Positions 35,990 through 45,200 of a DNA stretch of 64,000 bases are shown piece after piece. Within the stretch, counting starts at the first letter, position 1. Each line of letters opens with the position of its first letter. Both the position numbers and the translations under genes were made by a program. The stretch comes from Siphonodentalium dalli. Taxonomy: Eukaryota > Mollusca > Scaphopoda > Gadilida > Siphonodentaliidae. The stretch lies in assembly GCA_032622095.1 (NCBI GenBank), contig CP136069.1:185429122-185493121 (forward strand), given 5' to 3'. The notes under the pieces were generated by a model, which saw nothing but the letters and a program-made list of their open reading frames with translations, was not told where the DNA came from and searched no databases.

Positions 35990-36202
35990 CAGTAATGCCC
36001 TAAATAATTGAATGCTTAACCACAGCAGAATTATGGGTAATTTTTCAGGATTTAGCAGGAAATATGGCTTGTTGCCATTCATTGGAAAGCTCTCAGAGAG
36101 AGCTTTCCGATGAATGACAACAAGCCATATTTCCGACTATATCCTGAAAAATTACCCATAATTATAATGTGGTTAAGCAGTCGATTATTTAGGGCATTAC
36201 TG
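35990..36202. mobile_element. Palindromic CAGTAATG MITE, copy 1
   Basis: A 213-bp full-length palindrome with ends CAGTAATGCCCTAAATAAT / ATTATTTAGGGCATTACTG. Centre 'gaaagctctcagagagagct'. Flanking TA is not preserved here. Nearly identical to 37544-37757. Confidence 0.85.
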
Positions 36203-36364
36203 TGCATGTACTCATATTATTTTACGAATAATTTCAGGCAAGATAAAATTTCGGGCAAGATCAAACACATATTTTACATCAGGTTACATGTAGCATAATC
36301 TTTACAAGATTTTACTGGGAACTTCTGATAAAAATTTTCAGCTAATTGACATCAGACTGAATGC

Positions 36365-36560
36365 ATTTGATTGATTGATTGATTGATTAGAGTTTTATGT
36401 CGCTTTAGCCACTAAGGCCATATCACGACATTGCCAGTTTTAATGGTGGAGGAAATCCGCACACTTACGGCTAATCTAACAGTGATTTCAATGGCTGATA
36501 AACTCGTCGACCATGTGCGGCAAACCACCGGGCCATCGGCAAGTAACTGGCAACTTTCCC
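36365..36560 (+). repeat. GATTGATT-headed dispersed repeat
   Basis: (GATT)n, then 'agagttttatgtcgctttag', 'ggccatatcacgac', 'ggtggaggaaatcc', 'ggcaagtaactggcaacttt'. This order matches a widespread dispersed sequence I associate with molluscan genomes (from general knowledge, not searched). Confidence 0.5.
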
Positions 36561-36679
36561 AGGTAACGATTTTGAGTTACAAAGTCCACGATGGAAAGAA
36601 TGCATTTGAAAGGGAATGCCTTTCAGATTGGTCAAAATTACCAGTATTGGTATTATACAGCATTACTCCCCTTTAGACA

Positions 36680-37540
36680 GCTAATTTGAATTAGATATAC
36701 ATGTAAATGTTCATGGAAAAGTCTCAAAATTGTAGAGTAGCTGGTTATACTACCGCTGCAAAGGGACAATTGTTTTAAGTGGGAAAAAAATGTTATCTAA
36801 GCACATAAGTGGTGTTCAAAATTGTCATAAATCTTGGCAATGTCTAGTACTTGTAGCCAATCTAAAAATTTACTACTATGACATAAATTTTTGGAAATTA
36901 GCTCTATATTTTACAGAGATATTTTATTTTTATTTTTGGTTGGCATTGATCACATGCATGTACATGTATAATTAGAATATAGCTATAATTTTGTCACACA
37001 ACCGGTCACCTACCAAACTTTACATATGAAATCTATTTAAAATAAGTTTTCAAGCAATGGATAGTAATAAATTCACGTCTATTATCATGCCGACCTACAT
37101 GTACATGTATGAGATTAACCAATGAGAATAGGCATCTTTTAAAAGATGGCCTCTCTCTTCTTGTAACAAGTTTTATATAATTTCCTGCCAAATTCCTGGG
37201 TATAAAATAATAAATATGAATTGAAGACCCCTATCAGGAAATGCTTCTATCAAATTAATATTGATTTTATTTCAAATTTTCTGGAATACATGTATACATA
37301 GAATCAATTGGGACAGATCGGCCATGAAACGTTAGGAGATCTCAGATTGAGATAGAATTTTCCGCCTTGCTTTGCTATGCTATGAACATTTCCTCGAGGC
37401 TCTGTGAAACGTTCGGAGCATAGCAAGCGGGAGAGCTCAATCTTGTCACATGTAGCAATTTCCTCCAATGCAAAATGTCAGATATTTTGCTCAACAACCT
37501 CAGGAATAAACAAATTTGTTTTGCCTTTATAGACAAATAA
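36680..37540. other. No recognisable gene
   Basis: AT-rich DNA. At ~37330-37430 a short imperfect inverted repeat (gaaacgttMggag / ctatgctatga) is visible; otherwise nothing. Confidence 0.4.
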
Positions 37541-37543
37541 TAT

Positions 37544-37757
37544 ACAGTAATGCCCTAAGTAATCGACTCTTTAACCACAGCAGAATTATGGGTAACTTTT
37601 CAGGATTTAGTTGGAAATATGGCTTGTTGCCATTCATCGGAAACCTCTCCCCAAGAGCTTTCCGATTAATGGCAACAAGCCATATTTCCGACTAAATCCT
37701 GAAAAGTTACCCATAATTCTGCTGTGGTAATGGAGTCGATTACTTAGGGCATTACTG
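37544..37757. mobile_element. Palindromic CAGTAATG MITE, copy 2
   Basis: 214-bp palindrome flanked by TA (37542-37543, 37758-37759). CAGT termini and TA targets are Tc1/mariner hallmarks. The whole element is an inverted repeat with a ~20-bp centre. Confidence 0.9.
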
Positions 37758-37952
37758 TACCCTATCTTCAATTTGTCTGTTTTATTCACAGAACAAGTTA
37801 TTCGTAGTCTTCAAATTGGATTTGATAAAAATTTAATTGTTTTTGTAATTGTGGCCCGGAAGAGATTGATAATCTTTAACAGGAGAAATATTAGGCTCAC
37901 TGAGATTGATGCAGACACCCTGGGCAAACCTGAGTTTAGTGTGCCTGTCGTT

Positions 37953-38360
37953 TGCAGAATGAGGTCCCCAGATGATGAATTTAGTGATGCTATCCCACAT
38001 AGTGACATAACGGGCTAAAATCACCAAATTCAGTCTCTGGGGACCTCATTCTGCATGGCCTCATCAGCTATAGGAGACATAGACTCAGATTTGAAGTTCC
38101 CAAATGGTGAATATTGTGATGTACACCGATTGGGAACCTCGATTATGCAATGTGTCATCTGCCAAATTTGGGATATAGACAAACTAAACTAAAAAAGATA
38201 TAGAATCATATGTGAAGAAGGCGAAATTTGTTAATAAAGAAACTTTATAGAAAGAGTTTACGCCTAAGCAGAATAAGGTTCCCAGAGGGTGAATTTAGTG
38301 ATGCTAGCCCACTATGCGGGATAGCGTCACTAAATTCACACTCTAGGGACCTCATTCTGC
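37953..38360. mobile_element. MITE with a hairpin at each end, copy 1
   Basis: Both ends are themselves palindromes of ~95 bp: 'gcagaatgaggtccccaga' … 'tctggggacctcattctgc' (37955-38056) and a matching pair at 38268-38360. The middle contains AATAAAG. A second copy lies at 56585-56953. Confidence 0.8.
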
Positions 38361-38405
38361 AAATGACAGCCATACTAAACAGGCTTGCCTGGGAGGCATG
38401 AAAAA

Positions 38406-38523
38406 ACGTTACAGGACATTCAGTTACCGACTATGGTGTCATGTGAGGCTATTAGAGAGATTTATATCAGCCAAATTTCACCTCACATGACCTCATACTG
38501 GGCAGCTAATCGTCCTGTAACAA
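38406..38523. mobile_element. Foldback MITE, ACGTTACAGGAC family, copy 1
   Basis: Arms 'gttacaggac..gtcatgtgaggct' and their complement '..cctcacatgac..gtcctgtaac' enclose ~25 bp. Confidence 0.7.
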
Positions 38524-38529
38524 ATATTA

Positions 38530-39010
38530 TTATGTCAGCTCTTATCATTAGCCAATCAGCGTTGATAAATAGTGATGGTGTATGAAGCCATATTATGTCA
38601 GTGACCCAATATGAAATCAATATTAGGTGCTAATCTTGTTTTTCAGAAATAAAAAAGTCTGTTGCCTCGGGGATATTTTTGGTGTATTTTGGAGCCAAGA
38701 AAATGGATATCTGTCGGAAATCATTTTCTGCGAATTTAAAGATATAGTACCATGTACCAAAACCTGCATGCGATATATTTCAGGAATTCTAAAGACTCAT
38801 AAATTAACTATCAAACTCAATCTGTTGTCCTACTTCTGGTGATTATCCATTGACTCAATGCGTTGACATTGTTCAAACGCCCATGGCACGTCACTGTGAC
38901 GTTACATAAGTTAATGGCCATAGGCGACACATTTAACTTACCAAATTAAAATAAATCAGAGCTGCGATTAATTAAAGGGATATGCTGGATGTTGTCCACT
39001 GACATAATAA
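38530..39010. other. No recognisable gene
   Basis: Nothing supported; a 71-codon plus frame at 38627-38842 is unrecognised. Confidence 0.4.
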
Positions 39011-39012
39011 AT

Positions 39013-39142
39013 ACATTACAGGACGCTTAGTGATCGGATATGTTGTCATGTGAGGCTCAGCGAAATCAATACAGCCTCGCCTAATATTGATCTCACTTCG
39101 CCTCGTATGATACCATATCCGACCACTAAGCATCCCGTAACT
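39013..39142. mobile_element. Foldback MITE, copy 2, abutting the Rab stop codon
   Basis: Arms 'attacaggacgcttagtgat' and 'ccactaagcatcccgtaa' with an inner 'gtcatgtgaggct' / 'gcctcgtatgat' pair. It ends 22 bp beyond the Rab34/36 stop, so it probably lies in the 3'UTR. Confidence 0.7.
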
Positions 39143-39163
39143 TATAATATTGGCCCTATTTCT

Positions 39164-39961
39164 TTATGCACAACATTTCTGGAGTTTATTTGACTTTTTA
39201 TCATACATGTTTTCATTCCCAGTATTCAGATGGACAAGACTACCAATTTGTTTAGAAGGTTGATTGGCTGACACATCAAGCTCCCTCATTATTCCTGAAT
39301 CAAATGTCAAGGCCACTGCTCGAAAGAAGAAATGCGAAACATTCTGGCCCGTCTTCGAAGACATAGCCCAAAATTCCGCTCCTATGCTGTTTGCAACATT
39401 AATCGCTCTTGGTTCAATTTCACTGTAAGCTGCAGGGGAAAGCAAGTCTTTCTTAAGTCCTATAAGAAATTTGACTGGTTCATCTGCATTTTTGGAAGCA
39501 TCCTGCATCCATCTTGGAGCACTAATTAGTGTTGCTTCTTCTGTAAGGTCAAAGGCTACAATGACAACATTAGACCCTCTGTAATATGAAGCGGCAATGC
39601 ATTTAAACCGCTCCTGTCCTGCCGTGTCCCACATTTGAAGCGTGAATGGAATGTTGAGTACTTGGAACTTTTCAACTTCGAAGTCAACACCGATAGTTGC
39701 TTTATAGTCTCGATCAAACACGTCATGACAGAATCTATTAACCAGACTAGTCTTTCCAACAGCGACATCACCAACAATTACAGATTTACAGATCTTCAGT
39801 CCGACTCTCCCAGTTCTGTTCTGCTCACAAGCCGATTTCACTTGTGGATTGAAATTGAACTGTTTGTATGGGGTGGCATCTGCATGGTAAGCAGACTGGA
39901 ATTTGGTTATTATTCTGTTCTTTGGAATGGGGGCTGTTATTATGTTGCGTGTGGTTGACAT
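39164..39961 (-). CDS. Rab34/Rab36-family small GTPase, intronless
   Basis: A complete 265-residue Rab GTPase. G1 P-loop GDVAVGKT (64-71), switch I YKATIGVDFE (86-95), G3 WDTAGQERFK (111-120), G4-position LKKD (169-172, where Rab34 also has KKD rather than NKxD), G5 SSKTG (201-205), and a C-terminal KCCA for geranylgeranylation. The ~55-residue N-terminal extension with CEQNRTGRVGLK and 'CHDVFDRDYKATIGVDFE' are specific to the Rab34/36 group, which acts at the Golgi, in lysosome positioning and in ciliogenesis. The start is the first ATG of the frame and gives family-typical length. Vertebrate relatives are multi-exon, whereas this copy has no intron; no poly-A tract follows the stop, so retroposition is possible but unproven. 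Head-to-head with the GST gene, about 2 kb apart. Confidence 0.9.
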   Translation of the reverse strand: MSTTRNIITAPIPKNRIITKFQSAYHADATPYKQFNFNPQVKSACEQNRTGRVGLKICKSVIVGDVAVGKTSLVNRFCHDVFDRDYKATIGVDFEVEKFQVLNIPFTLQMWDTAGQERFKCIAASYYRGSNVVIVAFDLTEEATLISAPRWMQDASKNADEPVKFLIGLKKDLLSPAAYSEIEPRAINVANSIGAEFWAMSSKTGQNVSHFFFRAVALTFDSGIMRELDVSANQPSKQIGSLVHLNTGNENMYDKKSNKLQKCCA

Positions 39962-40778
39962 TGTTAACAGCTGGATTTCACCTCCGAATCACTGGTCGCA
40001 CACAATGACTGTCAAAGAATTCAAGATTCAATAATGGTGATAATGGTTCTTCGGTTAAAAAATGTGAGTGGTGGGGATGGTTTAATTTATCCTGCACAGA
40101 AGACAACAACACGAAGACACAGAAGGGTAGGAAACACTGTCAAACACCAAGGATGATTAAAATAGACCCTGTGTCTAGTACCGGTACTGGTAATTCACCG
40201 TGATATTGGCGTCTTCCGTTTTGAATTTTCGTCTGCCGCCACTCAGTATCCGTTACTATTCCAATTTGAGTTTAAAATAATAAATGAATATTGGTATATG
40301 AGTCCAGTTTCCACTAATGAGTTCATCGATTCAGTCTCTTTACTGGCGGACTTCTGTGCTGAACTTTTGACTGAACTGAAATTTTCAGTTCATTTCCATT
40401 TGTACATGTATCAAGTTCAACTGATCAATGTATTACCGGTACCTGTATACAAATTTTCACACGTTTTACTACAACATAATGTGGACAGTTGTCTCTATTA
40501 CAGTCCCATGAGATCGCTTAGAACAGTTGCAACCTGGTAAACACAAACGACAACAACTGCGATTTTTGAGTCAACATGAGTCACACTTCCTACTCATTTC
40601 ATGGACTCAGGAATGTTGGTAATTTATATCGAAGCCCATTACAACGCGTTGGCTATTGACGCAGTTGCACATAAGACATTCATACGAGGATTCGATCGCG
40701 AATAAAATGCATGTTAGAAATTGGATCTCACCAGTCATATCTTACCAAATATAGTTAACTATATATAGTTTAGTGTAT
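39962..40778 (-). promoter_or_regulatory. Rab34/36 upstream region
   Basis: The minus strand around 40200-40250 carries CGGAAG and GCCAAT motifs in a locally GC-richer stretch (ggcggcagacgaaaatt). This is compatible with a TATA-less promoter about 260 bp upstream of the ATG. Motif evidence only. Confidence 0.25.
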
Positions 40779-40952
40779 GCCATTGTAAAATCAGTGACTC
40801 AGGGTACAAGTTGACTTCGTACGTGAAATGATATGAAACCTTCCAAACACATCAGTAGCGCAGGGTACGATAATGCTCAGTACATCAAAGTCGGTGAAAT
40901 GACTTAGAGTGTATCAGTTTGTAAAATCAGTGACTCAGGGTACGAGTTGACT
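40779..40952 (+). repeat. Tandem duplication carrying two TGACTCA sites
   Basis: 'gtaaaatcagtgactcaggg' + 'tacRagttgactt' occurs at ~40785 and ~40921, 133 bp apart. Each copy contains TGACTCA (40795-40801, 40931-40937), the AP-1/TRE core. It lies 1.05-1.2 kb upstream of GST exon 1a. Confidence 0.6.
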
Positions 40953-41544
40953 TAGTTTTTGGTAAACTGTAGTCACACCCCCATCGGCGACTTGGTTACG
41001 AGTTTACTCGATATACGTACATAACTCGCGTTACTGCATGTAGTCACACGAAAATGCGAGGGTATATACATACGCAATTACTGTAATCCCTTAGATTATG
41101 AGTAACTTAGTAAGGAAGACACACGACGACATATCAATATCAATTTAATGAGGATCAAGTCATTCGACTTTGAATCACAATGATTTACTGTATTGTATTT
41201 GGTAATTCTTTATAATATAACAACAAATTAAAGTCAGCAATTAAAGTCCTATTTTTGTTAGTATAAATATGAATCAATCAGACTTTTGAATTATGTTAAT
41301 GTCCAGCACTGACAACCATATCTGTCAAGCTATTCCAGATCATCACTATTCGTTGACAAAAGAAATATTTCCCAATAGCTTCGTTGCTTCGCTTGTTTAC
41401 TATTTCTTTGGCTTCGGGGGTAAACAAATATTTTATTCGAGTCGAGGAACCCACACATCAAAGCTCAGAGTGATCAGATATCGATTTTTAAAGTTTGTTA
41501 TTTCTCGAGATGTGCAATTATTTGTGGCTCAGAAAAACGTCGTC

Positions 41545-41826
41545 AAACGGACGGTCTGGGACAAAATTGCGGATGAAGATGGATAACTCTAAAATTAAGT
41601 GGTAATATGGCCAAATTTCGTGATGCTCAAGTGATAATACGCCATATTTCGTTGAACAAAGTGTTCATAAATAACACTTTTTGGGAAATTTTATACCATA
41701 GTTGACAGTCACTGTGGTTAGGATTATTTTGTTGTAATTAATCGATCTGATAACTAAAGCGTATTTTTAAGAAATATTGTTGTATCTTGATTATATGGAG
41801 ACCGTCAGGTCGGATTGAGTACCTTT
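41545..41826 (+). repeat. Dispersed repeat, copy 1 (upstream of GST)
   Basis: Matches 51716-52010 in order: 'gacaaaattgcgg', 'gaagatggataact', 'taattaatcgat', and 'cggattgagtaccttta' at the end. Copy 2 lies in GST intron 4, 37 bp before exon 5. The 97-codon frame at 41293-41586 reads into it and is not supported as a gene. Confidence 0.75.
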
Positions 41827-41857
41827 AAATTAGCTTCGTGCATGAGCATAAAATTTA

Positions 41858-42274
41858 AGCAATCCGGCGTCCCAGTTTCTAAACCCTATATTATTGTCCT
41901 AGTTTAGTTGGTACTAAATTATCGATTTTCCGCTTACCCGGTACTTTTATCAAAGGGTTTCCTGTGTGTTTTCACAAAGTTAGAAAATGTCAAACTCTAT
42001 CTTTTTATACTGGGGTTCTGAGTGTTGGACTGAATCTTGGAGACCGCGTCTTGTTATGGTAGAGAAGGGTATTCCACACGACGAGAAAATGATCGATTTC
42101 TATAAGAAAGAACACAAATCGGAAGAAATTCTGAAGATAAACCCACGCGGACAGGTAAGATTCTGCCGTGTAAAATTATCAAATGAATTGATGCATATAT
42201 AGACTATTCTTGCCCAATGGTTTCCGTCATTTTTGGGTCGGGATGAGGGGCGTGGCTATTATGTTTCCGTTTGC
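41858..42274 (+). repeat. Segmental duplication, copy 1 (promoter + exon 1a + donor)
   Basis: From 'aagcaatccggcgtcccagt' through exon 1a and ~120 bp of intron ('ggctattatgtttccgtttg'). Matches 44203-44623 at about 95% by eye, including the proximal upstream region. Confidence 0.9.
41987..42154 (+). CDS. GST exon 1a (56 codons)
   Basis: Begins MSNSIFLYWGSECWTESWRP, ends ..INPRGQ before gtaaga. Relative to exon 1b it has CWTES in place of CLPS, one residue longer. The Kozak context 'agaaaATGTC' is the same as in exon 1b. Confidence 0.85.
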
Positions 42275-45200
42275 GGGGCCGGGGTCATAGGGACGCCGGA
42301 GTAAGTGGCACCTTCTCTGTCCCAAATTTCCAACATTTCGGACCAAGACATGATTTTTTACCAAAACTAGAAAATTTTATACTGTTAATTGATCTAAAAA
42401 CATAAATTTTCTACTAATTAAATTAGTGGTTGGAAAATCAAACGATAAGGATTTAAAACTATATGTGGTGCAAAATTTACAACTATAAAGTTGTGCCAGG
42501 CATACCATTTCCAACTGCTGAATTTGTTTTTATCAAAGTTCGGCGCATGCATGAGCCTGATTGAGACACCGGTCCCAAACCCCATGTCATTGATGCTATT
42601 CTCAGCCTCACGTACGTTACAGTGAACACATTTTAGAGGGGTAAAAATGATAAATATTCAAAGACGAATGACATAACTAATAATTTGATGAGTTTCTGAA
42701 TATTCAGCAATATATAAAAATTCATTATAAAATAGCATACTATATAACTGGCATTTGTGTAATCAGATGATATACCGAGAGCAAGATGTGTCACGTACAT
42801 TGCGTGCAAAAAAAGGACTTTTTCGTTACCAACTGGTGGAATTCATTATCACTCTAAATTCTGACAGCATCGTGTATTTCCAGATCAATTATCAGTTAGT
42901 CGTGATATACTTCTCCTATGTTTCCAATGACAAAATTATCCGCATTATCTCAATATTTATTACTTTGTTGTAACCAGTGTTCGCGCTGCCACTTGCCAAA
43001 TTTGCCAATGGCAAAACTAATTCACATTTGGCATAAAATATTTTCATTTGGCAAATATTTTGGCAAGTAGCTTTTTAATTCTTCAATAAAGTTGAAACAT
43101 ATCGATCAATCAATACCATTCATTTTAGGAAACTATTACAAAAGATTTATATTAGTAGTGTTTTATGTGGTTTTGGAAAAGTTAACACCTCCATTGAGAT
43201 GCAGTTAATCTGGTAACATTATTATTGATGGTTCGGGGATTGACCGTATTTAGTGATGTTCCCTTCTGATGAAGCAACTCTGCTACCATTTTATTGTTCG
43301 GTGATTTGTTTATTGCTGTATGCTAAACAACAATAGAGATGCGAGTATAATTGTTAACTAACTGCATTCCTATCGATATCAAACGTCGTTCTAACCACCA
43401 GTGTCGAAACATAAAACTCAATCAAGGTTGAGGAAATGATATTATCAGGGATAACATTTGGCAAATTCTAATATAATTTGGCAAAAAATATTTTCATTTG
43501 GCAAATTATTTGGCAAAAGTAAATTTCGGTCCAGCACGGACCCTGGTTGTAACTCGTAACCTGCTGTCACGTATACATTATACATGAAAATGTCACGTGC
43601 GTTACATCTCTGACTCGTGGTAATTATTTCCCTTTAAAACGGCTAACATATATGGGCATATATGTGTGTATATGTAATTGACTATATTCTACAGACCGTT
43701 ATGTAAATTTCGTCAGAAGTTAACTATCTAAAGTTTAACAAATCTTCAATATGGTACCACTATAAATGATAACCCACAAAAGTGTGGAATGTTGATACTA
43801 TATAGAGTAGTGAAAATGCAACCGGTAACAGTTCGGTCTAGTCGATTTTGGTTTTAAATTATTTCGACTGTCATGAGAGCTTTTCTCAATAAAAAGAGTC
43901 ACTCTTAATACCGGTACACATACTCATGCAGGGTCAAGCTGTCTCAGAAATTTTCCTTCACGGCATATACATGTACATATATCAGCATATCAAGTTGTTA
44001 TGGCGATTTTATGTCATTTGCCCCAATATAATACTAAAGTAAAATATCAAATAAATGGTCTGATTACTGATATAATTCTTCGTGGTTCGTGCCAAGCTGC
44101 ATGACAGAGTTCAGTCCCCTCGCTATATAGAACTTCATAGCTTGAGCGTATAGATGACGTTGTATGCAGCTTGAATGGCTTCGAGCATGGATGTGCATAA
44201 CGTTAAAGCAATCCGGCGTCCCAGTTTCTAAACCCTATATTATTGTCCTAGTTTAGTTGGTACTAAGTTATCGATTTTCCGCTTACCCGGTACTTTTATC
44301 AAGGTTTTCCTGTGTGTTTTCGCAAAGTTAGAAAATGTCAAACTCTATCTTTTTATACTGGGCTTCTGAGTGTTTGCCATCTTGGAGACCGCGTCTTGTT
44401 ATGGCAGAGAAGGGTATTCCACACGACGAGAAATTGATAGATTTCTATAAGAAAGAACACAAATCGGAAGAAATTCTGAAGATAAACCCACGCGGACAGG
44501 TAAGCTTCTGCTTAACGACTCGTGTGAAATTATATTAAATGGATTTATGAATAGACTATTCTTGTCCAATGGTTTCCGTCATTTTTGGGTCGGGATCAGG
44601 GACGTGGCTATTATGTTTCCGTTTGAGAGACGTGCCCCCCCCCCAACTTTGGTAAAAAATTTCAACAGTTGGAAATTTCAAACCTGACACAACATTAGTT
44701 GGAAATTTCACACTAACAATAGGTTGAAAATGTTCTTGTAGTTTGATTTTCAAACAATTTATTGGGGGGAATTTATTGTTTTTGGACCAATATTTGCATA
44801 TTTTCCTTCTTTTGGTAAATTTTTTAGACTGAAATGGCCATCAATTAGAAATTTTTTCAACATTAGGGGGTGTCAGGTTGGAAATTTCCAACATTTGGAA
44901 AGCTTGTGTCCTGGTCCCTCCCCCATGGCCAGTCAAAAAACTTCTAGTTAATAATTTAAGAAAACAATATTGTCCTACATTTGGTCAAAATTGTCACTGG
45001 AATTGTCATCAGTTGGAAATTTTCCAAACTGAGTCGGGGTGTCATTGCAGGTTTGAAATTTCCAACTCTATGAATGCTTGAGGCTAGTCTAGATGCTAGG
45101 ATTTTGTGATTTTCTTGTTCAGATTTCAAAATTTTCGCACACCGGGCCCGGTGTGTCCTGGTCCCTCCCCGTGGCCAATAAAAAACTGCCAATGAGCTTA

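Noticed and set aside
36431-36676. 81-codon plus frame
   Set aside because: Lies within a widespread GATTGATT-headed dispersed repeat; not a host gene.
37773-38027. Overlapping 65-81 codon frames
   Set aside because: They largely cover the left hairpin of the dual-hairpin MITE.
41293-41586. 97-codon plus frame upstream of GST as an additional 5' exon
   Set aside because: Its 3' part is a dispersed repeat also present at 51716, and it has no donor joining it to the GST frame.
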